From 66-474 sp050737995 (lineage in GTDB: Bacteria; Pseudomonadota; Gammaproteobacteria; Xanthomonadales; Rhodanobacteraceae), in NCBI GenBank assembly GCA_050737995.1, contig JBOHYR010000139.1, forward strand, positions 20,793 to 84,792: a DNA stretch of 64,000 nt. Reading direction: 5' to 3'. Both the position numbers and the translations under genes were made by a program. Below the pieces are notes generated by a model that was not told the DNA's origin, did not search any database, and saw nothing but the letters and a program-made list of their open reading frames with translations. This document shows, piece by piece, positions 1 to 10,530 of the stretch (position 1 is the stretch's first letter; every line of letters begins with the position of its first letter).

Positions 1-1
1 T

Positions 2-718
2 GCGGGGCACGGCGCGGTGTTTACCCACGAGGGCGTGAACGAACTCGACGCCGCGATCATGGACGGTACAACCTTGCGTGCCGGCGCGGTGGCGGGCGTG
101 CGGCATGTGCGCAATCCGGTCATGCTGGCGCGCGCGGTGTTGGAGCATTTGCCTCACGTGATGCTGGCGGGCGAGGGTGCCGAGAATTTCGCGCGCGAAC
201 ATGCCATTGCTCTGGTCGACCCCGATTATTTCCGTACCGAAGTGCGCTGGCGGCAGTTGCAGGAAGCCCAGCGCAGGGATGCAGATGGGCAGGCCGTCGA
301 TCATTTCGGCACCGTCGGCGCGGTGGCGCTGGACGCGCACGGACATCTCGCTGCCGCGACCTCGACCGGCGGCATGACAGACAAGCGTTGGGGACGCATC
401 GGTGACTCGCCGGTGATCGGCGCCGGCACCTATGCGAATGCCGCGTGCGCGATGTCGGGCACCGGTTGGGGTGAGTTCTACATCCGCACTGCAGCTGCAC
501 ATTCGGTATGCATGCGTGTCGCGTCGATGCACCAGTCCATTGCGGATGCCGCCGAAGCGGTGATCAACCGCGCAATTCCGGGACTCGGCGGCAGCGGTGG
601 CGCAATCGTGCTGGGTGCCGATGGAAGCTTTGCGATGCCGTTCAATACCGACGGCATGTTCCGCGGCACGATCGGCGGCGATGGCGTGCCGCATGTCGCC
701 ATTTGGCCGGATGAATAA
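2..718 (+). CDS. Isoaspartyl peptidase / L-asparaginase, C-terminal part (5' truncated by window)
   Basis: This is the end of a gene of the plant-type asparaginase (Ntn-hydrolase) family, which removes beta-aspartyl residues from peptides or hydrolyses asparagine. The frame is open from base 2, reading GAVFTHEGVNELDAAIMDG, a conserved block of the alpha subunit, so the GTG at 17 is not the true start. The autocleavage site is visible as HFGTVGAVALD. Its Thr (codon at 311) would become the N-terminal nucleophile of the beta subunit after self-processing. The glycine-rich STGG and the motif IGDSPVIGAGTYAN follow, as expected. The stop is followed by 35 bases and then the convergent trehalase gene. 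The family call is firm; the substrate cannot be told from the sequence. Confidence 0.9.
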   Translation, partial: AGHGAVFTHEGVNELDAAIMDGTTLRAGAVAGVRHVRNPVMLARAVLEHLPHVMLAGEGAENFAREHAIALVDPDYFRTEVRWRQLQEAQRRDADGQAVDHFGTVGAVALDAHGHLAAATSTGGMTDKRWGRIGDSPVIGAGTYANAACAMSGTGWGEFYIRTAAAHSVCMRVASMHQSIADAAEAVINRAIPGLGGSGGAIVLGADGSFAMPFNTDGMFRGTIGGDGVPHVAIWPDE

Positions 719-753
719 GTGGCGCGGCGTCGCGAGACCGCTCCCGATCCGTG

Positions 754-2433
754 TCAGTTTCCGACGCTGGCCGGCTCTGGATTGGCGCTTGGGGTGCAAC
801 CACCTTGGGCTCCGATCAGGTGGCGCATCTTCAGATACACGGCGTTGGTCCAGCCGAACCCGATCACGTTTTGCTTGTAACCCGCGGTGATTTTGACTTC
901 CGCGTTGCCAAGGTACATGTTGTATTTTTCGCGGATGGTGCCGTCCCTGGCAAAGCTGCGATCAATGGTGCCGGTGAATTTGCAAGCAATGCGGCGTGCG
1001 TCGTTGTGGAAGCCATATGCGGCGAGGCCGGCGACTGCCAGCCAGTTGGTTGGCGCCCATCCGTAAGGTGCGTCCCACTGCGCGCCGGTAACGCGCGTGC
1101 TCATCGCGAGGCCGCCGCGGTGTTCGAACAACGCGAGCTTGCCACGCAGCGCGCTTGCCTGTTCTTTGGACGCGGCGCCCGCCCACAGCGGATAGAACAT
1201 GGTCAGGTAAGGATCGGTCGAAGGCTTGCGGGCAACGAAGTCGTAATCCATGTAGCGGCCCTGGTCGGCGTGCCAAAGGTATTTGTCCATCGCTTTGCGG
1301 CGGCCTTCCGCGGCAACGGTCCAGCGTTCGGCATCGGCTGTCTTGCCGAGATCTTTGGCGAAGTCGTGCAGATCGCGCTCGTAGCGGTACAGCAGGCTGT
1401 TCAGGCCCACGCCCGCGTAATGGTCGGTCGAGCCGCCCCACGGGCCGAAATGGAAATCGGTATCGAAACCCGATTCGCGCATCGCGCGGTCGCCCTTGTA
1501 GTAATCGGCGGTCAGGCGGTAGCCGTCCAGCCAGTCGCCTGCGCAGATCTTCGAAGTGGTGACATCACAACTGGCTTGCTTCAACGCGCTGGCTTGTGCG
1601 GCATCAGGGTGTTGCGCCGCCTTGACGAGATAGCCCGGGTTCTCTGACGGGTGCGCCAGCAACCAGCGGATCACACCGACGTAGTAGTCGCTGTCCGGCA
1701 TCTCGATGACCGGGCCGTGACCGTAACCGAAGTATCGCGACAGGCCGGTGTCGCCCGCCAGATGTTGCTTGCGCGTCCAGACTTCGTAATTGCGCACGGC
1801 CAGCGGGTAGGCATGCGCCAACCAGTCGTGCTTTGCCTTGGCATCGGGGAAGCTGGCGGGATCGTCCATGACCGCGGTCATCATGGCGGTCAGGAACGGT
1901 GGTTGTGAACGGGTCAAATAGTAGGTGCGGTTGGCGTTGAGCACGCCACCGTAATGATCGACTTCGTACAGGGCGTTGTCGACCATGTCGAGCGCCAGCT
2001 TTTCATGATGGTCGGCGACCAACCCCAGCACGATGAAGTAACTGTCCCATCCATACATCTCATTGAAAAAACCGCCGGGCACGACGTAGGGATGGGGCAG
2101 GTAAAGCAATCCTTGCGCCGGCAGTTTCGTGGGGTCGACGTCACCCAGTTCACGAATCGGTGTAGGCAGGTGGCGAACCTCGACACCGCATCGTTTGGCG
2201 CTTTGTGCGAGTGGTGCGGGGATCGCCACGCGCGCGGGCAGGTAAACCACCGAGTGAGACGGAACCTTGGGATCGACCAGCGCCCGACACTCGTGCACCG
2301 AACGCATCAAGGTGCTCCAGGCGTGATCGATGTAGATGCGCGTTTTGGCTGGGTTGGGTGTCGCAGCGCCAACGGGTGTCGCAAACAACAACGTCGCAAG
2401 GGTACAGTTGGCGAGAAGCGAACGGATTTTCAT
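754..2433 (-). CDS. treA: Periplasmic alpha,alpha-trehalase (GH37)
   Basis: The product splits trehalose into two glucoses, probably in the periplasm. The start at 2433 (MKIRSLLANC) is preceded by a good AGGGG ribosome site and gives a signal peptide ending near VGAA; a longer frame upstream lacks such a site. The mature protein of about 535 residues has both family signatures, PGGFFNEMYGWDSYF and QWDAPYGWAP. The probable catalytic acid lies in ESGFD and the second catalytic residue in REKYN near the C-terminus. Length (559 aa) fits secreted bacterial trehalases. It is divergent from the TonB-dependent receptor and GH65 genes, which suggests that trehalose or related alpha-glucosides enter through that receptor. 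Confidence 0.94.
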   Translation of the reverse strand: MKIRSLLANCTLATLLFATPVGAATPNPAKTRIYIDHAWSTLMRSVHECRALVDPKVPSHSVVYLPARVAIPAPLAQSAKRCGVEVRHLPTPIRELGDVDPTKLPAQGLLYLPHPYVVPGGFFNEMYGWDSYFIVLGLVADHHEKLALDMVDNALYEVDHYGGVLNANRTYYLTRSQPPFLTAMMTAVMDDPASFPDAKAKHDWLAHAYPLAVRNYEVWTRKQHLAGDTGLSRYFGYGHGPVIEMPDSDYYVGVIRWLLAHPSENPGYLVKAAQHPDAAQASALKQASCDVTTSKICAGDWLDGYRLTADYYKGDRAMRESGFDTDFHFGPWGGSTDHYAGVGLNSLLYRYERDLHDFAKDLGKTADAERWTVAAEGRRKAMDKYLWHADQGRYMDYDFVARKPSTDPYLTMFYPLWAGAASKEQASALRGKLALFEHRGGLAMSTRVTGAQWDAPYGWAPTNWLAVAGLAAYGFHNDARRIACKFTGTIDRSFARDGTIREKYNMYLGNAEVKITAGYKQNVIGFGWTNAVYLKMRHLIGAQGGCTPSANPEPASVGN

Positions 2434-3158
2434 TGGGAACCCCTCCGGACTTTCGGGCATGGCGGCAACCCGGATTTGAGCGATGGAAACCATCGCCCTT
2501 GTACCGGTGCCGGCCGGTCTCGGCGCAGCGCACGAACCTTGGTGCGGCCCGAACGCGTCGTCTCGAAGCGGCGATCACGCACACGGGATCTGGATACCAC
2601 TATCTTGACACAGCTTGCAGCTTGGTGTACTGCTATATGGTGGGTGGTGGGGGGCAGTTGCCGATGTGCAGCTACTGTGACACCTGTAGATTGCTTGGGG
2701 AGAAGCAACGATGGTGCAAAAGCCGCTCGTCGTTCACATGCTGAAAGTCGCACAGGGCTGATTCGATGCGCCCTTCCTGCGCAATCGACGCTGCCTTGGG
2801 GTATTCAAGGATTGCTTTTCGGCATTACCGGGTGCTTGGCGCGCTGCCTGCACGCCGTTCGTCACGGTCGCGCCGCCTGCGTGCGATTCCAGGCAAGCGC
2901 ATTTCCTGGCGCCGTTCGCCATTCGCGCTGATTCCATCTTCGCCATGCCCCGCGGGCCGCGTGCACTGGACGGCCGCGGTTGCCGGTGAATTCCATATCA
3001 CACAAGTTTTCCTCGCAGGATCGAGGAATGTTTTATGCCCGTCGACAGGGATGTCACCTGCTCCAGAGACGCGACAACACAACAACAGACTCGGGCCGGC
3101 CGGATCCGACGTACACGCCCGCGTAGAGACCAATTTCCTGACCGCTGGAGGGTGAGCC
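2434..3158. other. Intergenic region between treA and the TonB receptor gene
   Basis: This 725-base stretch separates two divergent genes and should carry both promoters. Short open frames occur on both strands but none has a recognisable product or a good ribosome site. A TTGACA-like hexamer lies near 2604, but no convincing -10 box follows at normal spacing, and I could not identify a clear LacI-type or other palindromic operator. The far end holds the strong GGAGGG ribosome site of the receptor gene at about 3146. Confidence 0.6.
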
Positions 3159-5755
3159 ATGAAGAACGACAAGTTGATGAGACTGGCATTGACGAGTGCC
3201 ATCCTTGCTGTGCTGTCGCCTGTCGTCTGGGCGAGCAACCCCAATCCTGATTCGGACGCGGCCAGCGCCCAAGCCGTCACAAGCAATGCTGCCCAGCAAC
3301 CAACCACGGCCAACAAGAATCAGCCCCGGAATCAGGCCAAAACCCAAACCCTGCAGGCGATTGTGGTAACAGCCAGCGCGATCGGCGTCAAGAAACTCGA
3401 CGCGAGCTACAACATCGTTACCGCGAACCGCGAACAGATCAAGGAAGCCAATCCGGTCAGCGTTGCCGACCTCTTGAAGATCTCGCCCGGTATCTGGCCC
3501 GAGTCCACCGGCGGCCAGACCGGCGCCAACATCGAAATCGCCGGTTTTCCGGGTGGCGGCGACGCACCGTTCTTCACCAACATGATCAACGGTTCGCCGA
3601 TATACGGCATGCCCTCCTTGTCGTTCATGGACTCGAGTTCATTGTTCAGGCTGGACGACACCATCAGTCGCGTCGAAATCGTGCAGGGCGGCCCGGGCGC
3701 GGTGTTCGGCCCCGGCCAGATGGGCGCGACCGCGAACTTCATCCTGCGCCAGGGCACGGCAGTGCCCTCCGGTGATATCGGACTCACCTATGGCGACGAG
3801 GGGATGTGGCGCCTTGACGGCTTCTACGGATTCAAGATCGCGGATGGCTGGTTCGCCAGCATCGGCGGGTTCTACCGCACCTCCGACGGCGTCCGCGATC
3901 CACAGTTCAATGCCGACAAGGGCGGCCAGTTGACTGCCACCCTGACCCATGATTGGGACAATGGTTCGTTGGTGCTGTGGGCGCGCAAGCTCGACGACAA
4001 GAACCAGTTCATCACGCCGATTCCGATGGTCCAGGGTTCGGGCGATTCATTCTCCGGTTTTCCGGGCTTCGATCCATCGACCGGCACCTACTACAGCCGC
4101 GCGATCCAGAACGTGCAGGTGCCCAATCCATTGGGCGGTCTGCAAAGTGCCGACCTCGCAAACGGCCGTGGCGGCAACCTGAACTACTTTGGCGGCAGTT
4201 ATGACGCGACGTACGGCGGATGGACGATTTCGGATCACTTCCTGTACTTCGGCGGCGACCTGCCGACGAATGCACTGTTCTCCGGCCCAATCCCAAGCCG
4301 CTGGGTTACTACGTGTACGGCTGCAACATAGCCCAGCCCGCCGGGTACTGCGCTTCCGACGGCACGCCCGTCGATAGCGACAACCTGGGTTATCCCGCCG
4401 ACCGTGTCGTTGACGCGACGCTCCCCAACGGCCAAGTGGTGCCCCTGAATCAAAGCGTGATCCACCAAGGCTGGTGGTACATACAGAAGCGCCTGAAGAG
4501 CCTCAACAACGACTTCCGGCTCAGCCGGGAAATCTTCGCCGGCAACACGGTTACCGCCGGCGTTTATCTCGCGCGTTACACGGATCACGACAACTGGTCG
4601 CTCGGCAACCAGATGTTGATGCTCAACCAGCCGAACACCCAGCCGATCGGGTTGACCTACATGCTGAACGGGCAGACCTACGTCGTCGCGAACAAGCAGG
4701 GCTTCGTCGATTTCAACGACAACTACAACATCGTGGATGCCGGCACCGCCACCAACAAGGCGTTCTACCTGTCGGATTCGTGGACGATCGGTCCATGGCT
4801 GCTGCAGGCGGGCGGGCGCATCGAGAACATCGATGTCCATCAGAGGACCTGCAACACGTCTCCCGTCGATCTCGACGGCAACCCGCTCACGCTGTACGAC
4901 AATGCGACGCCGGTGTGCAACGGTACCTGGGACTACGAGCACTACGACAAGACCCACCCCTCGTTCACCGCGGGCGCGAACTACGAGTTCAATTCCAACA
5001 TGAGTGCGTACGTCCGTGCCAATACCGGCGGCCACTTCGACGACTTCGACAACGGCATCCGCGGCGCCGACGGCAATTTTGCGCCGATGCAGAAGATCAA
5101 GAACCTGGAGGCGGGCTTCAAGTTTCAGTCTGACGTCCTGTTCGTGGATGTCAGCATCTACCACCGGTTGTTCACCGGGCTCCCGTATCAGGAAACCAGT
5201 GTCAATGGCCAGCCGATCGGTGTGATTTCCAACTACGGCGCCAACACCCATGGTCTGGATCTCAACGGCACGTGGTCGCCGATCGAGAACCTGCATTTGA
5301 AACTGGTTGCCGATTACATGGACGGGCATTACACCCACAACAACTCGTGCCTGCAGTACACCGACATCGATGGCAACACGGTGTGCGTAGGCATCGACGG
5401 CGCGCCGCTGCAGCGCCAGCCCAAGGTCCGCTACCTGTTCATGCCGAGTTACACCTTGCCGACCAGTTGGGGTAGCCTCAGCGGTTTTCTCACCTACGAA
5501 TACGCCGGCGAGCGTTACGAGGACGAAACCGGATTGCAGCCGCTGGGCACCTTCTACACGCTCGGCGCAGGTCTGGTGGCCAACGTCGGCGCGGCTTGGC
5601 AATTCCGGCTGCAGGGCACCAACCTGACCAATGCGATCGGCTTGACCGAGGGCAACGCGCGCGTAACCGGCACCAGCGCCGGTATCGGCGGCGTGCTTAT
5701 GGCACGCCCGCTCACCGGGCGCGAGGTGTATTTCCAAGCGAAGTACAGGTTCTGA
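3159..5755 (+). pseudogene. TonB-dependent outer-membrane receptor, split by a one-base frameshift
   Basis: This is an outer-membrane receptor of about 865 residues if the frame is repaired, the likely importer of alpha-glucosides for the neighbouring enzymes. It has a signal peptide (MKNDKLMRLALTSAILAVL, cleavage near WAS), a TonB-box-like LQAIVVTAS, a plug domain with VEIVQGGPGAVFGPG, and a beta-barrel ending in aromatic YFQAKYRF. The first frame (from 3159) stops at 4331, while the rest of the barrel continues in another frame to 5755. The switch falls at the C run 4286-4288: adding one C restores FSGPNPKPLGYY. Both halves are otherwise intact, so a sequencing error or a very recent mutation is more likely than an old pseudogene. 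The start follows GGAGGGTGAGCC. Confidence 0.88.
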
Positions 5756-5778
5756 AAAACCTCGTTCGCTGGTGACGA

Positions 5779-5814
5779 CGGGCCCGGACCATGCAAGCTG
5801 CTGATCCGGGCCCG
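5779..5814 (+). terminator. Perfect 10-bp hairpin after the receptor gene
   Basis: CGGGCCCGGA at 5779-5788 pairs perfectly with TCCGGGCCCG at 5805-5814 around a 16-base loop, 24 bases after the receptor stop codon. No U-run follows, so it may be a weak terminator or an mRNA-stabilising processing hairpin between the receptor and the first GH65 gene. Confidence 0.45.
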
Positions 5815-5960
5815 CGCGTTCGCGGCGCGGTCGAACGCCTGGTTGCGCGCCCCTGCTCGGTCACGCGGCAGTGTTGGCATCTCAATGGTTGTTGGCGATT
5901 CGTGGTCATCGCCGCAAAACGTGATTGCGCCGTTTGGCAAGATCATTCCGGAGCACCTTG

Positions 5961-8201
5961 ATGAAAGTCAGCGTTTTTTCGTTGTTGTTCTTGTTCGCGC
6001 TTGGCCTGCCGGCGTCCAGTTTGTGCGCGACGGATCCGAGTTTCCTGTTGACGGCGACTTCGCAGAATTTCGGTTCTTATTTCCCTACCTATCTCGCCAA
6101 CGGCTACTTTTCGACCATGAGTTCGGTGCGCGGCACTGAATCAGACAGGGCGTACATGGTCGCCCTCATGGACTACACCAAGGACGACATCTCGCGCCCG
6201 GCCGCGATCCCCGGCTGGAGCGAGATCGACTACAACCCCGGCACGGGCTGGATGAACTCGACCCGCCTCGATCCGAAGATCTTTGCCGATTACGCGCAAA
6301 CGCTGAACATGCACGACGGAACACTGGCGACACGCTACCGATTCGTTTACGCGAACAAGGCGACCGACGTCAAGGTCACCACCTTCGTCAGCGAGGCCGC
6401 CCCGCACCTTGCGGCAACGCAGCTTGCGATTACCCCGCAATTCGACGGCACGGTGAAGCTGAGGTTTCCTTTCCGGCTGTGGTCGGGATATCAACCGCGG
6501 TTCCCTATCGCCAGCATGACCGGCGACCAGATGATCGACGCTGTGATAGCCAGCGGTCAGAACCTCGACGACAAGCCGATCCCGACGCCCGACCGCGCGC
6601 CGGTCTGGTATCCCGGCACCACAGTGGTCACCGATGACGGCGGCGATGCGAAGCAACTGACGCTGTGGCTGGACGGCAAGGCCGTGCATGGCTTGAAGAT
6701 GGCGGAAGCGGCGGCCATCGAATTGCCGCCCGGCATCGACATCGAAAGCGTGAAGCTGGAGAAAACATCCGACAAGTTGTCGATCGATGTGGTCGCCCAC
6801 CTGCAAAAGGGGCAAACCTACGTCTTCACCAAATACATCGCGGCATCGAGGCAAGGCTGGGGTGGCGTTGCACAGGACGATCTGGTGCTCGCGCGCAAGG
6901 CGCGTGAAAGTGGTTTCGACAAGTTGCTTGCCCGTCACGTCGCGGCCTGGCATGACTTGTGGAACTCGGACATCGTAATCGACCACGACGAAGCGGTGCA
7001 GCGTGCGCTGCATTCGGACCTTTATTACCTGTTGTCCAACACCACGGTCGGCACCGCATGGGCGATGGGTGCTTGCGCATTGACACCCAACTACGCGGGC
7101 CACGTGTTCTGGGATTCCGATTCCTGGGTATTTCCTGCGTTGCTGCTGTTGCATCCCAAGCGCGCCAAGCCGATCGTGATGTTTCGCGACCGCACCATGC
7201 AGCCGGCGCACGCGCAGGCGATCCAGTACGGTTGGAAGGGTTTGATGTATCCGTGGGAGGCCGACCCGCAGAAGGGTACGGTCGTCACGCCGCATTTCGC
7301 CTACGGCGTGCACCGCGAAATCCACGTCAACGCAGACATCGCGATCGCGCAATGGCAGTATTATCTCGCGACCGGCGATCTTGCCTGGCTGAAGCAGTAT
7401 GGCTGGCCGGTGATCCACGGTATCGCTACCTTCTGGGTCAGCCGCGTCACGTACGACAAGGCGAAGGATCGCTACGAGATCCTGCACGTCACGTCGCCCG
7501 ACGAGGCCTACGACGACGTGCCCAACGATACGTTCACCAACGCCGCGGCGCGCAAGGCGCTGGAAATTGCGACCAGGGTGGCCGCTCTGGTTGGCGTGAA
7601 GCCCGATGCGAAGTGGGCGGAAATTGCGGCGAAGATGTATGTTCCGTTCGACGAGAAGGATCAGCGTCACTATGACTTCGATCCTTCGGTGCCGCACGAC
7701 AAGATCACCTGGATGGGCTCGTCGCTGGCGTGGCTGATGTATCCCAATCTCGATCTGCCGATGTCGCCCGACGTGCGCCGCAACGATTTCGATTTCCAGT
7801 TGCAGGCGCTGAAAACACACGGCGACAACCCCAACGAAATGATGATGGTGATGCTCACCGTGGGCGCCGCCGAGCTGGGCGAAGTGCAAGCGGTCGGCAA
7901 GTGGATTGACCGCAACCTGGTCGGATTCCTCAAACCGCCGTTCAACGTCCGTACCGAAACCGCGACCAACAACGCGGGCTACATCCTCGCGACCTCGGCG
8001 GGATTCGTGCAGAGCTTCATCTATGGCTTGAGCGGGTTGCGCATCGAAGACAAGGGCCTGGACCAGGAATACGCGCCGATCCTGCCGCCAGGCTGGAAAT
8101 CGGTGACGCTCAAGGACATCACTTTCCGAGGCAAGCATTTCGACATCAGGATCGCCCGCGACGCCAGCGGCAAGGCCACACTGACGCGCACTGCGAAATG
8201 A
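5961..8201 (+). CDS. Secreted GH65 glycoside hydrolase, copy 1
   Basis: The product is a 746-residue secreted enzyme of glycoside hydrolase family 65, a group with acid trehalases, alpha-glucoside phosphorylases and the glucosyl-galactosyl-hydroxylysine glucosidases. The start at 5961 (MKVSVFSLLFLF) gives a signal peptide ending near SLCA, with GGAG just upstream. After a beta-sandwich N-terminal half come FWDSDSWVFPALLLLHP, HVNADIAIAQWQYY and SPDEAYDDVPNDTFTN. The last carries the expected general acid, Glu515. These blocks look closest, from memory, to hydrolases rather than phosphorylases. The neighbouring trehalase, receptor and GH31 genes point to alpha-glucoside breakdown. The exact substrate is not readable. 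Confidence 0.88.
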   Translation: MKVSVFSLLFLFALGLPASSLCATDPSFLLTATSQNFGSYFPTYLANGYFSTMSSVRGTESDRAYMVALMDYTKDDISRPAAIPGWSEIDYNPGTGWMNSTRLDPKIFADYAQTLNMHDGTLATRYRFVYANKATDVKVTTFVSEAAPHLAATQLAITPQFDGTVKLRFPFRLWSGYQPRFPIASMTGDQMIDAVIASGQNLDDKPIPTPDRAPVWYPGTTVVTDDGGDAKQLTLWLDGKAVHGLKMAEAAAIELPPGIDIESVKLEKTSDKLSIDVVAHLQKGQTYVFTKYIAASRQGWGGVAQDDLVLARKARESGFDKLLARHVAAWHDLWNSDIVIDHDEAVQRALHSDLYYLLSNTTVGTAWAMGACALTPNYAGHVFWDSDSWVFPALLLLHPKRAKPIVMFRDRTMQPAHAQAIQYGWKGLMYPWEADPQKGTVVTPHFAYGVHREIHVNADIAIAQWQYYLATGDLAWLKQYGWPVIHGIATFWVSRVTYDKAKDRYEILHVTSPDEAYDDVPNDTFTNAAARKALEIATRVAALVGVKPDAKWAEIAAKMYVPFDEKDQRHYDFDPSVPHDKITWMGSSLAWLMYPNLDLPMSPDVRRNDFDFQLQALKTHGDNPNEMMMVMLTVGAAELGEVQAVGKWIDRNLVGFLKPPFNVRTETATNNAGYILATSAGFVQSFIYGLSGLRIEDKGLDQEYAPILPPGWKSVTLKDITFRGKHFDIRIARDASGKATLTRTAK

Positions 8202-8256
8202 CGCGTCGCGGAACCCGCGCATTGGATGCTCCCGCATGTCGCTTCGGAAATCCGGT

Positions 8257-10530
8257 ATGAAGCGTACCGGCAGGAACATCTGCTGCCTGCTGCTGGCTCT
8301 CGGTTGCATCGCGCCCTTCGCAGGAGCCGCCACCGATCCAAGCTTTCTGCTCACCGCGACATCGCAGGACTTCGGCTCCTACTTCCCGGGCGGATTGGCC
8401 AACGGCTATCTCTCGACGTTCACCTCCCCCCGGGGCACCGAGAGCAACGTGTCGTACATGGCCGCGTTCATGGACCGCGGCAAGGACGATATCGCCCGCC
8501 CGGCCGCGATTCCCGGCTGGAGCGGTATCGACTTTCGCATGGGTTCGTCCGGCACCTGGTTGGACCTTGCGCCGCTGGGGCCTGGGGTATTCCAGGACTA
8601 CAAGCAGGTTCTGAACCTGCACGACGCCACTCTGGACACCACTTACCGCTACCTCGACCGCGGCAAGGCCACTCGCGTCGCGGTAACTACTTTCGTCAGC
8701 GAAGCGTCACCTCATCTTGCCGTCAGCCGTCTCTCGATCACGCCGGAATCCGACGGTGTCGTTGAGTTGTCGTTTCCGCTCGTGCTGTGGGCGCCGTACC
8801 AGCCGCGCCTGCCGCTGGCAAAATTGACCGGCGATACCGGTTTGACCGGCGATCGGTTTCGGCAGGCGCTCGAAGCTCATGGCCTTTCCCTGAAGCCGGT
8901 TCCTCCGGCCACGCCCGACCGCGCCGCCATCTGGTATCACGGGGACACCCGTATCCTGGATGCCGGTGGTGACACTGCGCACCTGACGTTGCGGCTGGAT
9001 GGGCAGGCGACAAACGGCGTGCGCATGTCTGAGGCCGTCGCGGTGCAACTGCCGGCCGGCAGTCGGCCAATCGAAGTCAAGCTCGACCATACCGAATTCC
9101 GCCTGGCGCTCGACATGCGCATCAAGGTGCAAAGAGGCAGGACTTACGCCTTCACCAAATATGTCGCGGTGTCGCGCGAAGGCTGGGGCGGTGATGCAGG
9201 GAACGACTTGTCGCTGGCCACGGTCGCGAGGAAAAGTGGCTTTGAGGCAATGCTCGGCGCGCAACGCGCGGCTTGGACGAAGTTGTGGGCGTCGGATATC
9301 CAGATTGACGGCGACCCTCAGGCGCAACGCGCGGTGCACTCGGACCTGTATTACCTGCTCGCCAATGTCGCGCCCGATGTGGCTTGGGGCGTCGGCGCCT
9401 GCGGGATGACCACCGGCTACGCCGGCCACGTGTTCTGGGATAGCGATTCATGGATATTTCCGGCGCTGATATTGCTGCATCCGCAGCGTGCCAGGTCGAT
9501 CGTGATGTTCCGCGACCGCACCTTGCCGCCAGCGCAACAGCGTGCACGCGCGGCCGGTTTGGCCGGCGCCAAATACCCATGGGAAGCCGATCCGGAAAAC
9601 GGAACCGAACAGATCATGTACGCCGCGGAGCGGCTGAGCATCGGCGAGATCCATGTCAACGCCGATATCGCGATTGCGCAGTGGCAGTACTGGCTCGCGA
9701 CGCATGACATCGCGTGGCTGCGCAAGGATGGCTGGCCGGTGATCCGCGACGTCGCGAATTTCTGGGTCAGCCGCGCGACGTACGATGCGGCGAAACGGCG
9801 CTACGACATCCGTAACGTCGTCTCGGTCGAGGAACCTTACGCGCACGTCGACGACGACACCTTCACCAATGCCTCCGCCGCCAAGGCCCTGCGGATCGCC
9901 GTGGCCGCTGCCGAGTTGGTCGGTATCAAGCCGGATTTGCGCTGGGCAAAGATCGCGGCCGGATTGCACATCCCGTTTTCCGTGACGGGCCAGCATCATC
10001 TCGACTTCGATCCGAGCGTGCCGCATTCCTTTGGCGGCCACGATCTGGTTTTCCTCGCGTTCCCTTCGCTCGATCTGCCGATGAGCGAGGCCGTGCGGCG
10101 CAACGATTATTGGCTCAGCGCCGGCCCGTTGGAAGAAGAAAAGGAAACGCCCTCCACGATGGGTCTCGCGCCGCTTTCGATTGCGGCCGCGTCGCTCGGC
10201 AATGCGGGCGAGGCGGTGCGCTGGCTGAAACACAATTACGCTGATGAAATGCTCAAGCCGCCTTTCAACGTGCGCACGGAGACCGTCGACAATAACACCG
10301 GCTACTTCCTCACTGGCTCGGCGGGTTTCGTGCAAAGCCTGGTTTATGGGCTTACCGGACTGCGCATTGAAAAGACGGGGCTCGTCGAAGCCTATCCGCC
10401 CGTGCTGCCGGCCGGGTGGAAGTCCATGACTCTGAAGAACGTGACATTTCGCGGCAAGCACTACGACATCGTCATTGACCGTGACGCGAGCGGCAAACCG
10501 CAGCTGCGGCGTAAACTGCTGGGATCATGA
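8257..10530 (+). CDS. Secreted GH65 glycoside hydrolase, copy 2
   Basis: This is a tandem paralog of the preceding gene, 757 residues, sharing the N-terminal TDPSFLLTATSQ block, the FWDSDSWIFPALILLHP block and the YFLTGSAGFVQSLVYGLTGLR tail region. The signal peptide is MKRTGRNICCLLLALG, cleaved near AGA. An alternative in-frame ATG lies at 8236. At the catalytic loop it reads SVEEPYAHVDDDTFTN where copy 1 has SPDEAY: the Glu is kept (Glu526) but Pro-Asp became Val-Glu. This may mean changed specificity after duplication. Only 55 bases separate it from copy 1, and its stop overlaps the next start by ATGA, so these genes are probably one transcript. Confidence 0.87.
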   Translation: MKRTGRNICCLLLALGCIAPFAGAATDPSFLLTATSQDFGSYFPGGLANGYLSTFTSPRGTESNVSYMAAFMDRGKDDIARPAAIPGWSGIDFRMGSSGTWLDLAPLGPGVFQDYKQVLNLHDATLDTTYRYLDRGKATRVAVTTFVSEASPHLAVSRLSITPESDGVVELSFPLVLWAPYQPRLPLAKLTGDTGLTGDRFRQALEAHGLSLKPVPPATPDRAAIWYHGDTRILDAGGDTAHLTLRLDGQATNGVRMSEAVAVQLPAGSRPIEVKLDHTEFRLALDMRIKVQRGRTYAFTKYVAVSREGWGGDAGNDLSLATVARKSGFEAMLGAQRAAWTKLWASDIQIDGDPQAQRAVHSDLYYLLANVAPDVAWGVGACGMTTGYAGHVFWDSDSWIFPALILLHPQRARSIVMFRDRTLPPAQQRARAAGLAGAKYPWEADPENGTEQIMYAAERLSIGEIHVNADIAIAQWQYWLATHDIAWLRKDGWPVIRDVANFWVSRATYDAAKRRYDIRNVVSVEEPYAHVDDDTFTNASAAKALRIAVAAAELVGIKPDLRWAKIAAGLHIPFSVTGQHHLDFDPSVPHSFGGHDLVFLAFPSLDLPMSEAVRRNDYWLSAGPLEEEKETPSTMGLAPLSIAAASLGNAGEAVRWLKHNYADEMLKPPFNVRTETVDNNTGYFLTGSAGFVQSLVYGLTGLRIEKTGLVEAYPPVLPAGWKSMTLKNVTFRGKHYDIVIDRDASGKPQLRRKLLGS

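Noticed and set aside
4235..5737. Long open frame (500 codons) antisense to the receptor gene
   Set aside because: It is a shadow of the high-G+C coding strand, with low-complexity composition, no ribosome site and no recognisable domain.
6141..8354. Long antisense frame (737 codons) opposite GH65 copy 1
   Set aside because: The sense strand encodes a clear GH65 enzyme; the antisense product is rich in Arg, His and Val in the pattern typical of complement frames.
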